Source: Candidatus Yaniella excrementigallinarum (GTDB taxonomy: Bacteria > Actinomycetota > Actinomycetes > Actinomycetales > Micrococcaceae). Taken from it: a DNA stretch of 35,202 nucleotides. Under the pieces are notes generated by a model that was given only the letters and a program-made list of their open reading frames with translations, did not search any database and was not told the DNA's origin. Where the stretch lies: NCBI GenBank assembly GCA_019113675.1, contig DXHA01000022.1:1-35202 (forward strand). Direction: 5' to 3'. A program made the position numbers and the translations under genes. Below are positions 16,721 through 25,354 of the stretch, one piece after another. Position 1 is the first letter of the stretch; every line of letters starts with the position of its first letter.

Positions 16721-16727
16721 TAGAAGG

Positions 16728-18731
16728 GTGAAAGCCAAGAACATCTTTAAAGGACCGATCATTTGGATCGTCCTGGCAGTATTAGCGTTACTGCTCATCG
16801 TGCCGGTATTGTCAGGTTCGTCGTCGAACCGCGTTGACACTTCAGTGGGTATTGAACTGCTGCAGGACGATGAGGCAACCCAGGCGATGCTTGATGATAA
16901 TGACCATCGAGTCGACCTAACGCTGCAGGACGACTATGTTCATGAAGACCGCAACCTGGGTACGCAGGTACATTTCTTTTATTCAACGGACCGTGCCGAG
17001 ACTGTGACGTCGACAATCGCAGAATCGGATCTGGACGATTACACCGACGAGCCGGTGAAGTCTAACTGGCTATTGTCGATGTTGGGCTTTTTAATTCCGT
17101 TCATCCTGATAGCGTTGTTGTTCTGGTTCTTCCTATCCCGCATGCAGGGTGGCGGCAGCCAAATGATGAAGTTTGGTAAATCGCAGGCCAAACTTATGTC
17201 CAAGGACACTCCGCAGGTGACCTTTAAAGATGTTGCCGGTGCAGACGAGGCTGTCGAGGAGCTGCACGAAATTCAAGAATTTTTGACCGAGCCGGAGAAG
17301 TTTAAAGCAGTCGGGGCAAAAATCCCGACCGGTGTATTGCTATATGGCCCTCCGGGTACTGGTAAGACACTAATTGCTCGAGCACTGGCAGGCGAAGCCG
17401 GTGTGCCGTTCTATACAATTTCGGGTTCCGATTTTGTTGAAATGTTTGTTGGTGTGGGTGCTTCGCGTGTACGAGACCTCTTTGAGCAGGCAAAAAAGAA
17501 TGCCCCGGCCATAATTTTTGTTGATGAAATCGATGCGGTGGGTCGTCATCGTGGTGCCGGTGTTGGTGGCGGCAATGACGAACGAGAGCAAACGCTGAAC
17601 CAACTGTTAGTGGAAATGGATGGCTTTGACGAAAACACCAATGTCATTCTGATTGCCGCAACCAACCGCCCGGATGTGTTGGATCCGGCGTTGTTGCGTC
17701 CGGGTCGCTTTGATCGACAGGTGCCCGTTGAGGCGCCGTCGTTGGAAGGCCGACTGCAGATTTTGAAGGTCCACGCCCAGGGCAAACCGTTGGTTGAAGA
17801 TATTGACCTGTTCGGACTCGCCCAGCGTACCCCGGGCTTTTCAGGTGCCGATCTTGCCAATGTGCTCAACGAAGCAGCATTATTGACGGCACGCTCCAAT
17901 GCGCATCTGATTGATAATCGTGCGGTGGATGAAGCGGTGGACCGGGTGATGGCGGGGCCGCAAAAACGTACCCGGTTGATGAATGATCATGAACGTAAAG
18001 TTACCGCGTATCACGAGGGTGGTCACGCCCTGGTTGCTGCCGGACTGAATCATTCGGCCCCGGTTTCAAAGGTCACGATTTTGCCGCGTGGTCGGGCTTT
18101 GGGATACACCATGGTGGTACCAGAAGAGGATAAATATTCGGTGACCCGAAACGAGCTGTTGGACCAGTTGGCCTACGCGATGGGCGGCCGAGTGGCTGAG
18201 GAAGTTGTCTTCCATGATCCTTCCACGGGCGCGTCCAACGACATTACTAAAGCAACTGAAACTGCTCGAAAGATGGTAACCGAGTACGGTATGTCGGCCC
18301 GGGTGGGGACCGTGAAACTGGGCTCTGCCGACGATGAGCCGTTTTTAGGTCGTGAAATGGCTTCGGGACGAGACTTCTCCGACGAGCTGGCGTTTGTGGT
18401 GGATGAAGAGGTCCGCAAGCTGATGGACACCGCCCACGGGGAGGCCTACTGGATTTTGACCGAAAACCGGGACATTCTGGATAACTTGGCCGCCAGGTTA
18501 TTGGAAGAGGAAACCTTGAATCGTCACGAGTTGGCGGAAATTTTTACCAACGTGCGTAAATATGCGCCCCGCGATACCTGGTTGTTTCATCAGGACCGTC
18601 CGGTATCGGAAATCCCGCCGGTTGAGATGCCAGCGGGAACGGCCACCGATAAACCCAGGTACTCTGATACCCCAACAGATACCACAGACGACGTCGACGA
18701 CGTCTCCCGCGGTGCTGAGCAGGAGCGCTAA
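16728..18731 (+). CDS. ftsH: ATP-dependent zinc metalloprotease FtsH
   Basis: This 667-residue membrane AAA+ protease degrades misfolded and regulatory proteins at the cytoplasmic membrane. Two membrane segments (about 11-28 and 114-137) flank an extracytoplasmic domain. Walker A GPPGTGKT is at 207-214, Walker B IIFVDEID near 262-269, and the second region of homology contains RPGRFDR. The zinc motif HEGGH is at 429-433. The C-terminus is an Asp/Thr-rich tail. An ATG at 16698 would add ten residues, but the GTG at 16728 gives the usual [10 protein letters not shown]-terminus and has a -10 hexamer at leaderless spacing. folE starts right after the stop. Confidence 0.96.
   Translation: MKAKNIFKGPIIWIVLAVLALLLIVPVLSGSSSNRVDTSVGIELLQDDEATQAMLDDNDHRVDLTLQDDYVHEDRNLGTQVHFFYSTDRAETVTSTIAESDLDDYTDEPVKSNWLLSMLGFLIPFILIALLFWFFLSRMQGGGSQMMKFGKSQAKLMSKDTPQVTFKDVAGADEAVEELHEIQEFLTEPEKFKAVGAKIPTGVLLYGPPGTGKTLIARALAGEAGVPFYTISGSDFVEMFVGVGASRVRDLFEQAKKNAPAIIFVDEIDAVGRHRGAGVGGGNDEREQTLNQLLVEMDGFDENTNVILIAATNRPDVLDPALLRPGRFDRQVPVEAPSLEGRLQILKVHAQGKPLVEDIDLFGLAQRTPGFSGADLANVLNEAALLTARSNAHLIDNRAVDEAVDRVMAGPQKRTRLMNDHERKVTAYHEGGHALVAAGLNHSAPVSKVTILPRGRALGYTMVVPEEDKYSVTRNELLDQLAYAMGGRVAEEVVFHDPSTGASNDITKATETARKMVTEYGMSARVGTVKLGSADDEPFLGREMASGRDFSDELAFVVDEEVRKLMDTAHGEAYWILTENRDILDNLAARLLEEETLNRHELAEIFTNVRKYAPRDTWLFHQDRPVSEIPPVEMPAGTATDKPRYSDTPTDTTDDVDDVSRGAEQER
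18687..18704 (+). repeat. Tandem 9-bp repeat in the ftsH tail
   Basis: GACGACGTC occurs twice in direct succession, encoding the Asp-Asp-Val-Asp-Asp-Val part of the disordered FtsH C-terminus. Confidence 0.6.
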
Positions 18732-19304
18732 ATGTTTGATCATCCCCGAATCGAAGCTGCGGTTCGCGAGATTCTGTTGGCCGTGGGAGAGGACCCAGAT
18801 CGTGAGGGTCTAATCGACACCCCGGCACGGGTGGCCCGGGCGTATGAGGAATTCTTTGCCGGACTAGCCCATGATCCGGCCGAACTTTTGGGCACCACTT
18901 TTGACATTTCGCATGAAGAAATGGTGTTGGTCAAAGATATCGAGTTTTATTCGATGTGTGAGCATCACCTGGTGCCATTCCACGGGAAAGCCCATATCGG
19001 GTATATCCCTTCGGCTGAGGGCAAAGTAACCGGGTTGTCCAAGCTGGCGAGGCTGGTGGAACTCTATGCGCGTCGTCCGCAAGTACAAGAACGTCTGACA
19101 ACCCAAATTGTTGAGGCAATTATGGGCCACTTGGATCCGGCCGGGGCCATCGTGGTGATCTCGGCGGAGCACATGTGTATGTCGATGCGCGGGGTACAAA
19201 AACCACATGCAAAGACGGTCACATCGGCGGTGCGCGGTCAGTTGCGTGAGCCATCGACCCGTAATGAGGCCATGAGTCTGATTCTTAACGCCGGGGTACA
19301 CTAA
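18732..19304 (+). CDS. folE: GTP cyclohydrolase I
   Basis: This 190-residue enzyme makes 7,8-dihydroneopterin triphosphate from GTP, the first step of folate synthesis. Zinc ligands are visible as Cys76 and His79 in MCEHHLVPF and Cys149 in EHMCMSMRG. The length and the [17 protein letters not shown] block are typical of the FolE1 type. The ATG at 18732 immediately follows the ftsH TAA, with AGGAG inside the end of ftsH at a suitable distance, so translation is coupled. It begins the folate run folE-folP-folB-folK. Confidence 0.97.
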   Translation: MFDHPRIEAAVREILLAVGEDPDREGLIDTPARVARAYEEFFAGLAHDPAELLGTTFDISHEEMVLVKDIEFYSMCEHHLVPFHGKAHIGYIPSAEGKVTGLSKLARLVELYARRPQVQERLTTQIVEAIMGHLDPAGAIVVISAEHMCMSMRGVQKPHAKTVTSAVRGQLREPSTRNEAMSLILNAGVH

Positions 19305-19341
19305 GCCCGGCAGAGGTTTGTCTACGAGGAAGGATTTCCCC

Positions 19342-20250
19342 ATGTCTATTGGAGCTGTCCCAGGAACCGGTCCGGCTACGGGCCCCCTATCGGTGATTCG
19401 TAAAGCGACGCGTAAAACATTTACGGATTTGCCAACCGATCGCACCCTGGTCATGGGCATCCTGAACGTGACCGATAATTCATTTTCCGACGGCGGGGAA
19501 AACTTGGCTGCTTCCAAGGCCATCGATCACGGGTTGCGGATGCATTATGCCGGTGCTGACATTATCGACGTCGGTGGGGAATCCACGGCCCCGGGGACCG
19601 AGGAAATTAGCCCAGAGGAAGAACAAGCCCGGATTCTGCCTGTTGTGGAGGCCTTGGTAAAGGCCGGTGTGTACGTATCGGTCGATACCCGGCACACCCA
19701 GACTGCTCGTGCTGCACTGGAATACGGTGAGGTCATGATTAACGATGTCTCGGGGCTCAATTATGAGGCCGAAATGCCCGAGCTGATTGCCCAAACCGGT
19801 GCCCACTATGTTGTGATGCATAACCGCGGTAACTCTAAGACCATGGACGCGCTGACCGATTATGACGATTTGGTAGCCGACGTGGTGGCTGAAACCCAAC
19901 AGGTTGTGGACGACTTTATTGCCGCGGGTGTGAAAAAGGAGCAACTGATTGTCGATCCGGGCCTGGGCTTTTCGAAATCGGGGGACCAGAACTGGCAACT
20001 GCTGAAGAATCTTGAAGCATTCGACAAGCTTGGCCTTCCGCTTCTTATAGGTGCATCACGTAAACGCTTTCTTGGCAAAATGTTGGCCGAGGACCCAGCT
20101 GATCCGGTGGAACCACGGCAGCGAGATCATGCCACCGCGGCTATTACCGCCCAGGTGGCTGATCAGGGTGTGTGGGCAGTACGTGTGCATTCGATCATTC
20201 CCAATGTTGATGCCGTCAAAACTATAGCTGCCGGCCGAGCCACCCAATAA
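19342..20250 (+). CDS. folP: Dihydropteroate synthase
   Basis: This 302-residue TIM-barrel enzyme joins dihydropterin pyrophosphate to p-aminobenzoate, the step blocked by sulfonamides. Motifs in order are MGILNVTDNSFSDGG (pterin loop), DIIDVGGESTAPG, SVDTRHTQ, NDVSG, DPGLGFSK, GASRKRFLG and the terminal RVHS. All expected loops are intact. The frame extends back to a TTG at 19318, but the ATG at 19342 follows AAGGA by 7 bases and is preferred. The N-terminal 30 residues are longer than in many homologues. folB begins 1 base after the stop. Confidence 0.96.
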   Translation: MSIGAVPGTGPATGPLSVIRKATRKTFTDLPTDRTLVMGILNVTDNSFSDGGENLAASKAIDHGLRMHYAGADIIDVGGESTAPGTEEISPEEEQARILPVVEALVKAGVYVSVDTRHTQTARAALEYGEVMINDVSGLNYEAEMPELIAQTGAHYVVMHNRGNSKTMDALTDYDDLVADVVAETQQVVDDFIAAGVKKEQLIVDPGLGFSKSGDQNWQLLKNLEAFDKLGLPLLIGASRKRFLGKMLAEDPADPVEPRQRDHATAAITAQVADQGVWAVRVHSIIPNVDAVKTIAAGRATQ

Positions 20251-20251
20251 C

Positions 20252-20617
20252 ATGGGTACCATCAGCTTGACCGGGCTGCGTGTCCGGGGTCATCACGGAG
20301 TGTTGGACCATGAACGGGCTACCGGCCAAATATTCGTGGTCGATGTAGTCTGCCAATTGGATATTAGCCAGGCGGCTGCCACCGACGACGTCGCAGCGAC
20401 CGTTAATTATGCACAGGTGGCAGCAGTAGTGGAAAATATTATTACCGGGCCACCGGTAAATCTGATCGAAACGCTCGCCGCCACTATGGCTGATGCAATC
20501 CTGGACCAGTTTGCTCTAATTAATTCGGTGCAAGTCACCGTCAATAAACCCCAGGCCCCGATTCCGGCGGATTTTGCTAATGTTGCCGTTACGGTGACAC
20601 GCGACCGCAATGATTGA
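20252..20617 (+). CDS. folB: Dihydroneopterin aldolase
   Basis: This 121-residue enzyme cleaves dihydroneopterin to 6-hydroxymethyl-dihydropterin and glycolaldehyde. The N-terminal LRVRGHHGVLDHER block with its conserved Gly and Glu, the TVNYAQVAAVVE segment, LIETLAATMAD and the VTVNKPQAPIP end with the catalytic Lys are all present. The length is normal. The ATG at 20252 lies one base after the folP stop, indicating coupled translation. folK follows with an SD partly within the folB end. Confidence 0.95.
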   Translation: MGTISLTGLRVRGHHGVLDHERATGQIFVVDVVCQLDISQAAATDDVAATVNYAQVAAVVENIITGPPVNLIETLAATMADAILDQFALINSVQVTVNKPQAPIPADFANVAVTVTRDRND

Positions 20618-20628
20618 AGGCGGTGACT

Positions 20629-21159
20629 ATGCAGGATTTGGATGCCCAGTTGGTGGACCCACCCGCCAAGCCGGCGCAGGCGGTGATTGCGTTGGGTTCA
20701 AATTTGGGGCAGTCGCGCAGGATTTTGCATGATGCCGTTGAAGGGTTCCGCCAGGCCGATAATATTTGGGTGACCGCGGTATCTCCGCTTGCCAAGACTG
20801 CCCCGGTCGGTGGGCCAGAGCAACCTGATTTTCTCAACCAAGTTCTCATTATCCAAACCCGGCTCAGTGCGCATGCGCTCTTAGAGTTTGGTCAAGCATT
20901 GGAACAAGCGGCCCAACGGGTCCGCACTGTGCGCTGGGGCCCACGGACCTTGGATGTCGATCTCATCGCATATGAAGGTGTCACCTCGAATCACCCGGTG
21001 CTCACCCTGCCGCATCCCCGTGCCCATCAACGGGCTTTTGTGCTGATCCCGTGGTCCTGGGCTGACCCAGATGCTACCCTGGCTGGCCAATCTGTGGCCA
21101 AACTTGCCGCACAAGCCGACGACGCCGATACAGTGCAACGTGTCCAGGAGTCACCATGA
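20629..21159 (+). CDS. folK: 6-hydroxymethyl-7,8-dihydropterin pyrophosphokinase
   Basis: This 176-residue kinase transfers pyrophosphate from ATP to hydroxymethyl-dihydropterin and supplies the folP substrate. The N-terminal ALGSNLGQSR block and the signature RWGPRTLDVDLIAY with its metal-binding DVD are clear, followed by LPHPRAHQRAFVLIP. In-frame TTG (20614) and GTG (20623) codons lie upstream, but GAAGG is best spaced for the ATG at 20629. The stop overlaps the next ATG by 4 bases (ATGA). Confidence 0.95.
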   Translation: MQDLDAQLVDPPAKPAQAVIALGSNLGQSRRILHDAVEGFRQADNIWVTAVSPLAKTAPVGGPEQPDFLNQVLIIQTRLSAHALLEFGQALEQAAQRVRTVRWGPRTLDVDLIAYEGVTSNHPVLTLPHPRAHQRAFVLIPWSWADPDATLAGQSVAKLAAQADDADTVQRVQESP

Positions 21160-21713
21160 GCTCAATTCGTGTCGGTTGGGTTGTGGTGGTCGCCGTCGTC
21201 GCCGCTATCATGGGGTGGCTGGGCGGTTTTTGGGCAGCCGAGTCAGGTTGGGCAACCCCGGTGCTGGGTTATTCGGCGGTAATCACCCTGTTAGCGGTGA
21301 TGGCCATTGAACTTGTCCTGGGCATTCGGGTGCTGAGAGACCGACAACGTCCTGTGGCCGACCGGCTGCACCCCGTCACCGCGACTCGTACCTTGATTTT
21401 GGCGCAGGCTGGCACTTATGCGGCCGCAGCTATCGGAGGATGGCATTTAGGAATTTTATTGCACCGAGTGCCCCAAGCCGGTTTTGGCTCAAAAGTGGTC
21501 ACCGAGGCTAGCGTTCAGGTGATTACGGCGTTGCTATTGGTGGTTGTTGGTTTTCTTGTGGAACACTGGTGCCGAATCCCACCGGAAGATTCCGATGCTA
21601 ACGGCACCAACCAGCACAGCCCATCCAGTACACCCGGTGCCCAACCGACAACGCGGCAATCCGATACCAACAACTGGTCATCAAGGTACAATACACCTGA
21701 AGCCAACAGATAA
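21156..21713 (+). CDS. DUF3180 membrane protein
   Basis: This 185-residue protein has four predicted membrane helices (about 7-27, 36-57, 79-103 and 117-137) and a hydrophilic C-terminal tail rich in Ser, Thr and Asn. It matches the DUF3180 family in sequence character and in position directly after folK, as in other actinobacteria (Rv3605c). Its function is unknown. ATGA overlap with folK shows coupled translation. The next gene starts 10 bases downstream. Confidence 0.82.
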   Translation: MSSIRVGWVVVVAVVAAIMGWLGGFWAAESGWATPVLGYSAVITLLAVMAIELVLGIRVLRDRQRPVADRLHPVTATRTLILAQAGTYAAAAIGGWHLGILLHRVPQAGFGSKVVTEASVQVITALLLVVVGFLVEHWCRIPPEDSDANGTNQHSPSSTPGAQPTTRQSDTNNWSSRYNTPEANR

Positions 21714-21723
21714 GACGCCGGTT

Positions 21724-22239
21724 ATGTATCATGAACAGCTTGCCTATCGGAGGGTCTCGCCTCGACTGATACCGTTGCGCCAAATTACCAATGCCATTGG
21801 GTTTGCCTGCTTTTTTCTCTTCACATTTTTTCCCCTGGTGATCCTGCGGTTGGCTATTCCAGAGTTTTTTAGTCACGGTATCGCCTACCTGGTCTTTATC
21901 GTGCCGGTAGGCATCTTGGTCTGGGGGATTGTCATGGCCTGTATCATCCCCCGCCGAGTTCGGGCGCTGGGATATTTGGAACGTGACAGTGATCTAGTGT
22001 TGCGGCGGGGTATTTTATTTCGTCGCCAGGTGGCAGTGCCCTATGGTCGCATTCAGTATGTTGACATTCAACAGGGCCCACTGCAGCGTATTTTCGGCGT
22101 CACCGTTATTGTCATTACCACAGCCGGAGGGGGTACCGCTTCCACTTTTGAGGGGTTACCTATGGCCGAGGCTGAACGCCTGCGCGATGATCTGACCCAC
22201 CGTGGTTACCAAAGCCTGGCAGAATTGGCGGCATCATGA
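21724..22239 (+). CDS. PH-domain (bPH2, YdbS-like) membrane protein
   Basis: This 171-residue protein has two membrane helices (about 23-44 and 52-75) followed by a bacterial PH-like domain of the DUF304/bPH2 type. The block VPYGRIQYVDIQQGPLQR is the family's most recognisable part. Homologues such as YdbS in Bacillus act at the membrane together with YdbT; the molecular role is not known to me. The start at 21724 is chosen because the longer frame, open from 21544, would overlap the DUF3180 gene. The ribosome site is weak. The stop overlaps the next start (ATGA). Confidence 0.87.
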   Translation: MYHEQLAYRRVSPRLIPLRQITNAIGFACFFLFTFFPLVILRLAIPEFFSHGIAYLVFIVPVGILVWGIVMACIIPRRVRALGYLERDSDLVLRRGILFRRQVAVPYGRIQYVDIQQGPLQRIFGVTVIVITTAGGGTASTFEGLPMAEAERLRDDLTHRGYQSLAELAAS

Positions 22240-23882
22240 GCGATACAACCGTCTATATTCCGTGGCAGCGGGTACACCCGATCTCACCGTTTATCCGCTC
22301 CTGGTCGGCACTACTTATTTTCGTGTACCTTATCACTAGTTTATCGGTGCAAACCCTGCAGGATATCGTGGCCGCATTTTCCCTATCGGTGGGTCAATCG
22401 CTGTTATTGCTGCTCGTCGTCATTATTCTCATTTTGCTGGTTGCCATCGGCCTATATGCCATTTCGTGGCGGTTTTATCAGTTCCGCATTACCTCTGATG
22501 CCGTGGAACTGCACGCAGGTGTCATTTTTCGACGACGACGTTACATGCGCCTGGACCGGCTGCAAGCGGTAGATATTGATCGGCCCTTTTTTGCCCGAAT
22601 TTTTGGGCTGTCGAAATTAGCGTTGCATGCTGCTGACGGTTCAGAAACCACTCTGACGCTGGAGTACTTGAAAGAAACCGACGCCGAACAGTTACGCCGT
22701 GAAATTCTGCATTTGGCATCGGGCGCCCAAGATGATCCGACATTAGACCAGGCAACCGACCAACAAGCTGCGGCACAACATTCTGTTGCACCGCGATACC
22801 CATACGCGGATTATTTGCAGCAGTATGTGCAACATAACCCTCACGGTGTGCCCACCGAAGTGCCCACCTCCGGGACCCGGGGGCCAGCCTCGCAACAGCC
22901 AGCGGCGGCACCAAAAACTCCGCCGCGTGACCTGCTGACTATCCCATTTTCCCGAGTGGTGGGATCAGCGTTTGTCTCCGGGTTATACGGCGGGTTGGGA
23001 ACCGGCCTGTTCTCGGCCATATCTGTCAGTTTCTTCGTGTGGTTAGGCATCGATTCGGAGAATTCAGTGATGACCTCTGTCATACTGCTGGTCGTCATCT
23101 TTGTTGCGGTCACCGCTTTCGTTGCCTGCATCACCGCATTCGCCCTGGTCAATACCAACTTTAATTTTACCGCCAGAACCTCGGATGCCGGAGTCCGGAT
23201 CAGCTCGGGTATGTTATCGACGACGTCGAACACCATCCCACCCGGACGCATCCAGGCCATCCAGATTTCGCAATCGGTGGTGTACCGGATTTTTGGTTGG
23301 TACCGTATCCAGGTCACCGTGGCCGGGTATGGGCTACAAGACTCATCGACCACGGTGCTACCGGTCGGAAAATTTGACGATGTCATCACCATGATGTCTG
23401 TATTAGCGCCTGACCCGGGTGTGGAATACGCCAACGATCTCATCTATGGTGCGCTGAAATATACTTCCGACGCTGACGGTTTTACCGGCGTTCCAGGTAG
23501 GGCTCGGCTGTGGCAACCGGTGGCCGGGGGCCGTCACGGTTACACTACAACCCCCACCTTGTTGTTGATCAGGTATGCACGGCTGCGTCGCATACTGGCC
23601 ATGATCCCGCACGAACGGATTCAGCAATCCGCGGTGTACCAGTCGCTATCCGATAAATTATCTGGCACTGTATCAGCCAGATTCCTAACCCCGCCCGGAC
23701 CGGTCCGCGTCGACATCAGTAACCATGAACCCGGTGAGCTGATTAAGCTATTCTTTGATGAAGCGCAAATCGCCGCGCACGCCCGCCGGATGACGGATAG
23801 AAACCAGTGGATGGCCGACGATGAACTGGCAGCCTTTGACAAAGCCAGCGCCAAAGCCGCCCCGGCAGGTGATCGGCGGTGA
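22236..23882 (+). CDS. Multi-PH-domain (YdbT-like) membrane protein
   Basis: This 548-residue protein resembles YdbT: membrane helix pairs near 25-43/55-75 and 245-310 alternate with PH-like bPH2 segments. Recognisable PH strands include RLDRLQAVDIDRPFFARIFGL (about 106-126), PPGRIQAIQISQSVVYRIFG (about 335-355) and a third near IPHERIQQSAVYQSLSDKL. A Pro/Gln-rich linker lies between about 165 and 230. It is flanked by two smaller PH proteins with 4-base overlaps on both sides, so the three are surely one translational unit. Function unknown; a membrane-stress role is only a suggestion from the Bacillus relatives. Confidence 0.85.
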   Translation: MSDTTVYIPWQRVHPISPFIRSWSALLIFVYLITSLSVQTLQDIVAAFSLSVGQSLLLLLVVIILILLVAIGLYAISWRFYQFRITSDAVELHAGVIFRRRRYMRLDRLQAVDIDRPFFARIFGLSKLALHAADGSETTLTLEYLKETDAEQLRREILHLASGAQDDPTLDQATDQQAAAQHSVAPRYPYADYLQQYVQHNPHGVPTEVPTSGTRGPASQQPAAAPKTPPRDLLTIPFSRVVGSAFVSGLYGGLGTGLFSAISVSFFVWLGIDSENSVMTSVILLVVIFVAVTAFVACITAFALVNTNFNFTARTSDAGVRISSGMLSTTSNTIPPGRIQAIQISQSVVYRIFGWYRIQVTVAGYGLQDSSTTVLPVGKFDDVITMMSVLAPDPGVEYANDLIYGALKYTSDADGFTGVPGRARLWQPVAGGRHGYTTTPTLLLIRYARLRRILAMIPHERIQQSAVYQSLSDKLSGTVSARFLTPPGPVRVDISNHEPGELIKLFFDEAQIAAHARRMTDRNQWMADDELAAFDKASAKAAPAGDRR

Positions 23883-24376
23883 AAGCTTTCCCAACAAACA
23901 TCCAATTTCGACCGGTACGTGCCCAACTGACCGCCTACCGGCAGATCTATAATGTCATCCAGCTCGTCGTGTATGTGACAATATTTGGTCTCATCGCGGC
24001 AATCATTAACACAACAGTTGATACAGGTGCCTGGCAGTTTGCGCTCTACCTACCCGCCATTGTGTTTGGTCTTTACTATTTGGTGGGCATCATCTTGACC
24101 CCGTTTCAGGTGCGCATTCATGGTTGGTCAGAACAAGCCGATGACATTATCGTGCGTTCCGGGGCAATCTTTCGATCTTATCGGGCCGTGCCGTATGGGC
24201 GGCTACAATTTGTGGTGCTACGACAAGGACCGCTGCAACGAACATTTGACCTGGCCGATCTAACTATTACCACCGCTGGTTCTACAGCCACCATTACCGG
24301 GCTGCCCACCGCTGAGGCCACCCGATTGCGCGATGACCTATCAGCTCGCGGCTTTGCTCGGCTGGCCGGCCTGTAA
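23879..24376 (+). CDS. Second small PH-domain membrane protein (paralogue of the 21724 gene)
   Basis: This 165-residue protein has the same plan as the gene at 21724: two membrane helices (about 26-46 and 50-73) and one bPH2 domain. The shared block is VPYGRLQFVVLRQGPLQR here versus VPYGRIQYVDIQQGPLQR there, and the C-termini (TAEATRLRDDLSARGFARL against MAEAERLRDDLTHRGYQSL) also align. It starts at a GTG overlapping the previous stop (GTGA). The duplication suggests that the central YdbT-like protein pairs with two different small partners. Function unknown. Confidence 0.85.
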   Translation: MKAFPTNIQFRPVRAQLTAYRQIYNVIQLVVYVTIFGLIAAIINTTVDTGAWQFALYLPAIVFGLYYLVGIILTPFQVRIHGWSEQADDIIVRSGAIFRSYRAVPYGRLQFVVLRQGPLQRTFDLADLTITTAGSTATITGLPTAEATRLRDDLSARGFARLAGL

Positions 24377-24397
24377 GCGGTATATCAGGAGGCTTCT

Positions 24398-25306
24398 ATG
24401 AGCGTTGACGAACCACTGACCACCTCGGCCATCGGACGACCTAACAGGTTAGGTATTGGTATTATCGGTGCCGGTCGGGTAGGGGCCGTACTGGGTTTGG
24501 CTTTGCAACAGGCCGGGCACACCATTACCGGTGTGCATGCGGTTTCCGACGCCTCTATTGCCCGAGCCGAAACACTACTACCCGACACCGAGATTATTGA
24601 GATCCCCGATATTCTGCGCCGCTCAGAGGCCGTTATTTTTGCGGTACCCGACGACGCTTTAGAAACTTTAGTTGCTGGGCTGGCATCCGCCGGGCACATC
24701 CAAACCGGCCACCTGCTGGTTCATACCTCTGGACGATACGGTACCGCCGTCATGAATTCGGTGCGTCAATACGGTGCCATTCCGGTAGCGATCCACCCGG
24801 CGATGACCTTTTCGGGGCTAAGCTTAGACGTTGAACGGTTACACAATACGGCTTTTGGGATTACCGCTGATCCGGTGGTGGCTCCCATCGCTGAAGCTTT
24901 GGTGGTAGAAATGGGCGGCATTCCGGTGGCCATTCCAGAAAATGCCCGGCCCACCTATCATGCCGCCATGGCACACGCCTCAAATCATTTGGTGACCCTC
25001 ACCGCTCAGGCTCAAGCGATGCTGACATCGGCTGGGATCGACCATCCGGAAAAACTTTTGGGCAACCTGATGACCGCCAGCCTAGAAAACGCGCTGGCCA
25101 GCGCCGATCAAGCTTTGACCGGTCCGGTCTCTCGGGGCGATACTGGCACGGTCGCGACGCATTTAGAAACCCTGCAAACACTGGATGACCCAGATTTATA
25201 TGAAACCTACCGTGCCATGGCCATAGCCACCGCCCGGCGAGCACAGCATGCGGGTTTCATTACCGAAGCAAGGCTTGAAGAACTGTTGCAAATTCTCGAA
25301 TCCTAA
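24398..25306 (+). CDS. Rossmann-like DUF2520 protein
   Basis: This 302-residue protein has an N-terminal NAD(P)-binding Rossmann fold with GIIGAGRVG at about 21-29 and a C-terminal helical DUF2520 domain with conserved histidines (ARPTYHAAMAHASNH, about 184-198). The fold recalls ketopantoate reductases and 6-phosphogluconate dehydrogenase-like enzymes. Family members sit next to panC in many actinobacteria (Rv3603c), so a role in pantothenate or CoA synthesis is a reasonable inference that the sequence cannot prove. The start is well supported by AGGAGG 5 bases upstream of the ATG. panC begins 48 bases after the stop. Confidence 0.88.
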   Translation: MSVDEPLTTSAIGRPNRLGIGIIGAGRVGAVLGLALQQAGHTITGVHAVSDASIARAETLLPDTEIIEIPDILRRSEAVIFAVPDDALETLVAGLASAGHIQTGHLLVHTSGRYGTAVMNSVRQYGAIPVAIHPAMTFSGLSLDVERLHNTAFGITADPVVAPIAEALVVEMGGIPVAIPENARPTYHAAMAHASNHLVTLTAQAQAMLTSAGIDHPEKLLGNLMTASLENALASADQALTGPVSRGDTGTVATHLETLQTLDDPDLYETYRAMAIATARRAQHAGFITEARLEELLQILES

Positions 25307-25341
25307 AAGGTGATATCCAGCCGGGCCAAAAGCGTTCGGGC

Positions 25342-25347
25342 TAGACT
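25342..25347 (+). promoter_or_regulatory. panC: -10 element (TAGACT) for leaderless panC mRNA
   Basis: TAGACT is followed by 7 bases and the GTG at 25355. The identical hexamer precedes the PspC-kinase gene. Confidence 0.5.
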
Positions 25348-25354
25348 ATGTTTC

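Larger units (their letters stand above)
16539..16727. other. Divergent region between the HNH gene and ftsH
   Basis: These 189 bases hold the strong ribosome site of the HNH gene, a DnaA-box-like 9-mer and the leaderless-type promoter of ftsH. I found no small gene or terminal repeat marking an insertion boundary. Confidence 0.5.

Noticed and set aside
16698-16727. ATG at 16698 as the ftsH start
   Set aside because: It adds ten residues before the usual KAKNIFKGP beginning and would place the -10 hexamer inside the gene; not fully excluded.
16539-16727. A replication-related locus suggested by the DnaA box
   Set aside because: Only one box was found, there is no AT-rich region, and no dnaA or dnaN is nearby.
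25310-25354. Longer panC start at the GTG at 25310
   Set aside because: It has no ribosome site and adds a basic leader not seen in the family; the GTG at 25355 has a properly spaced -10 hexamer.
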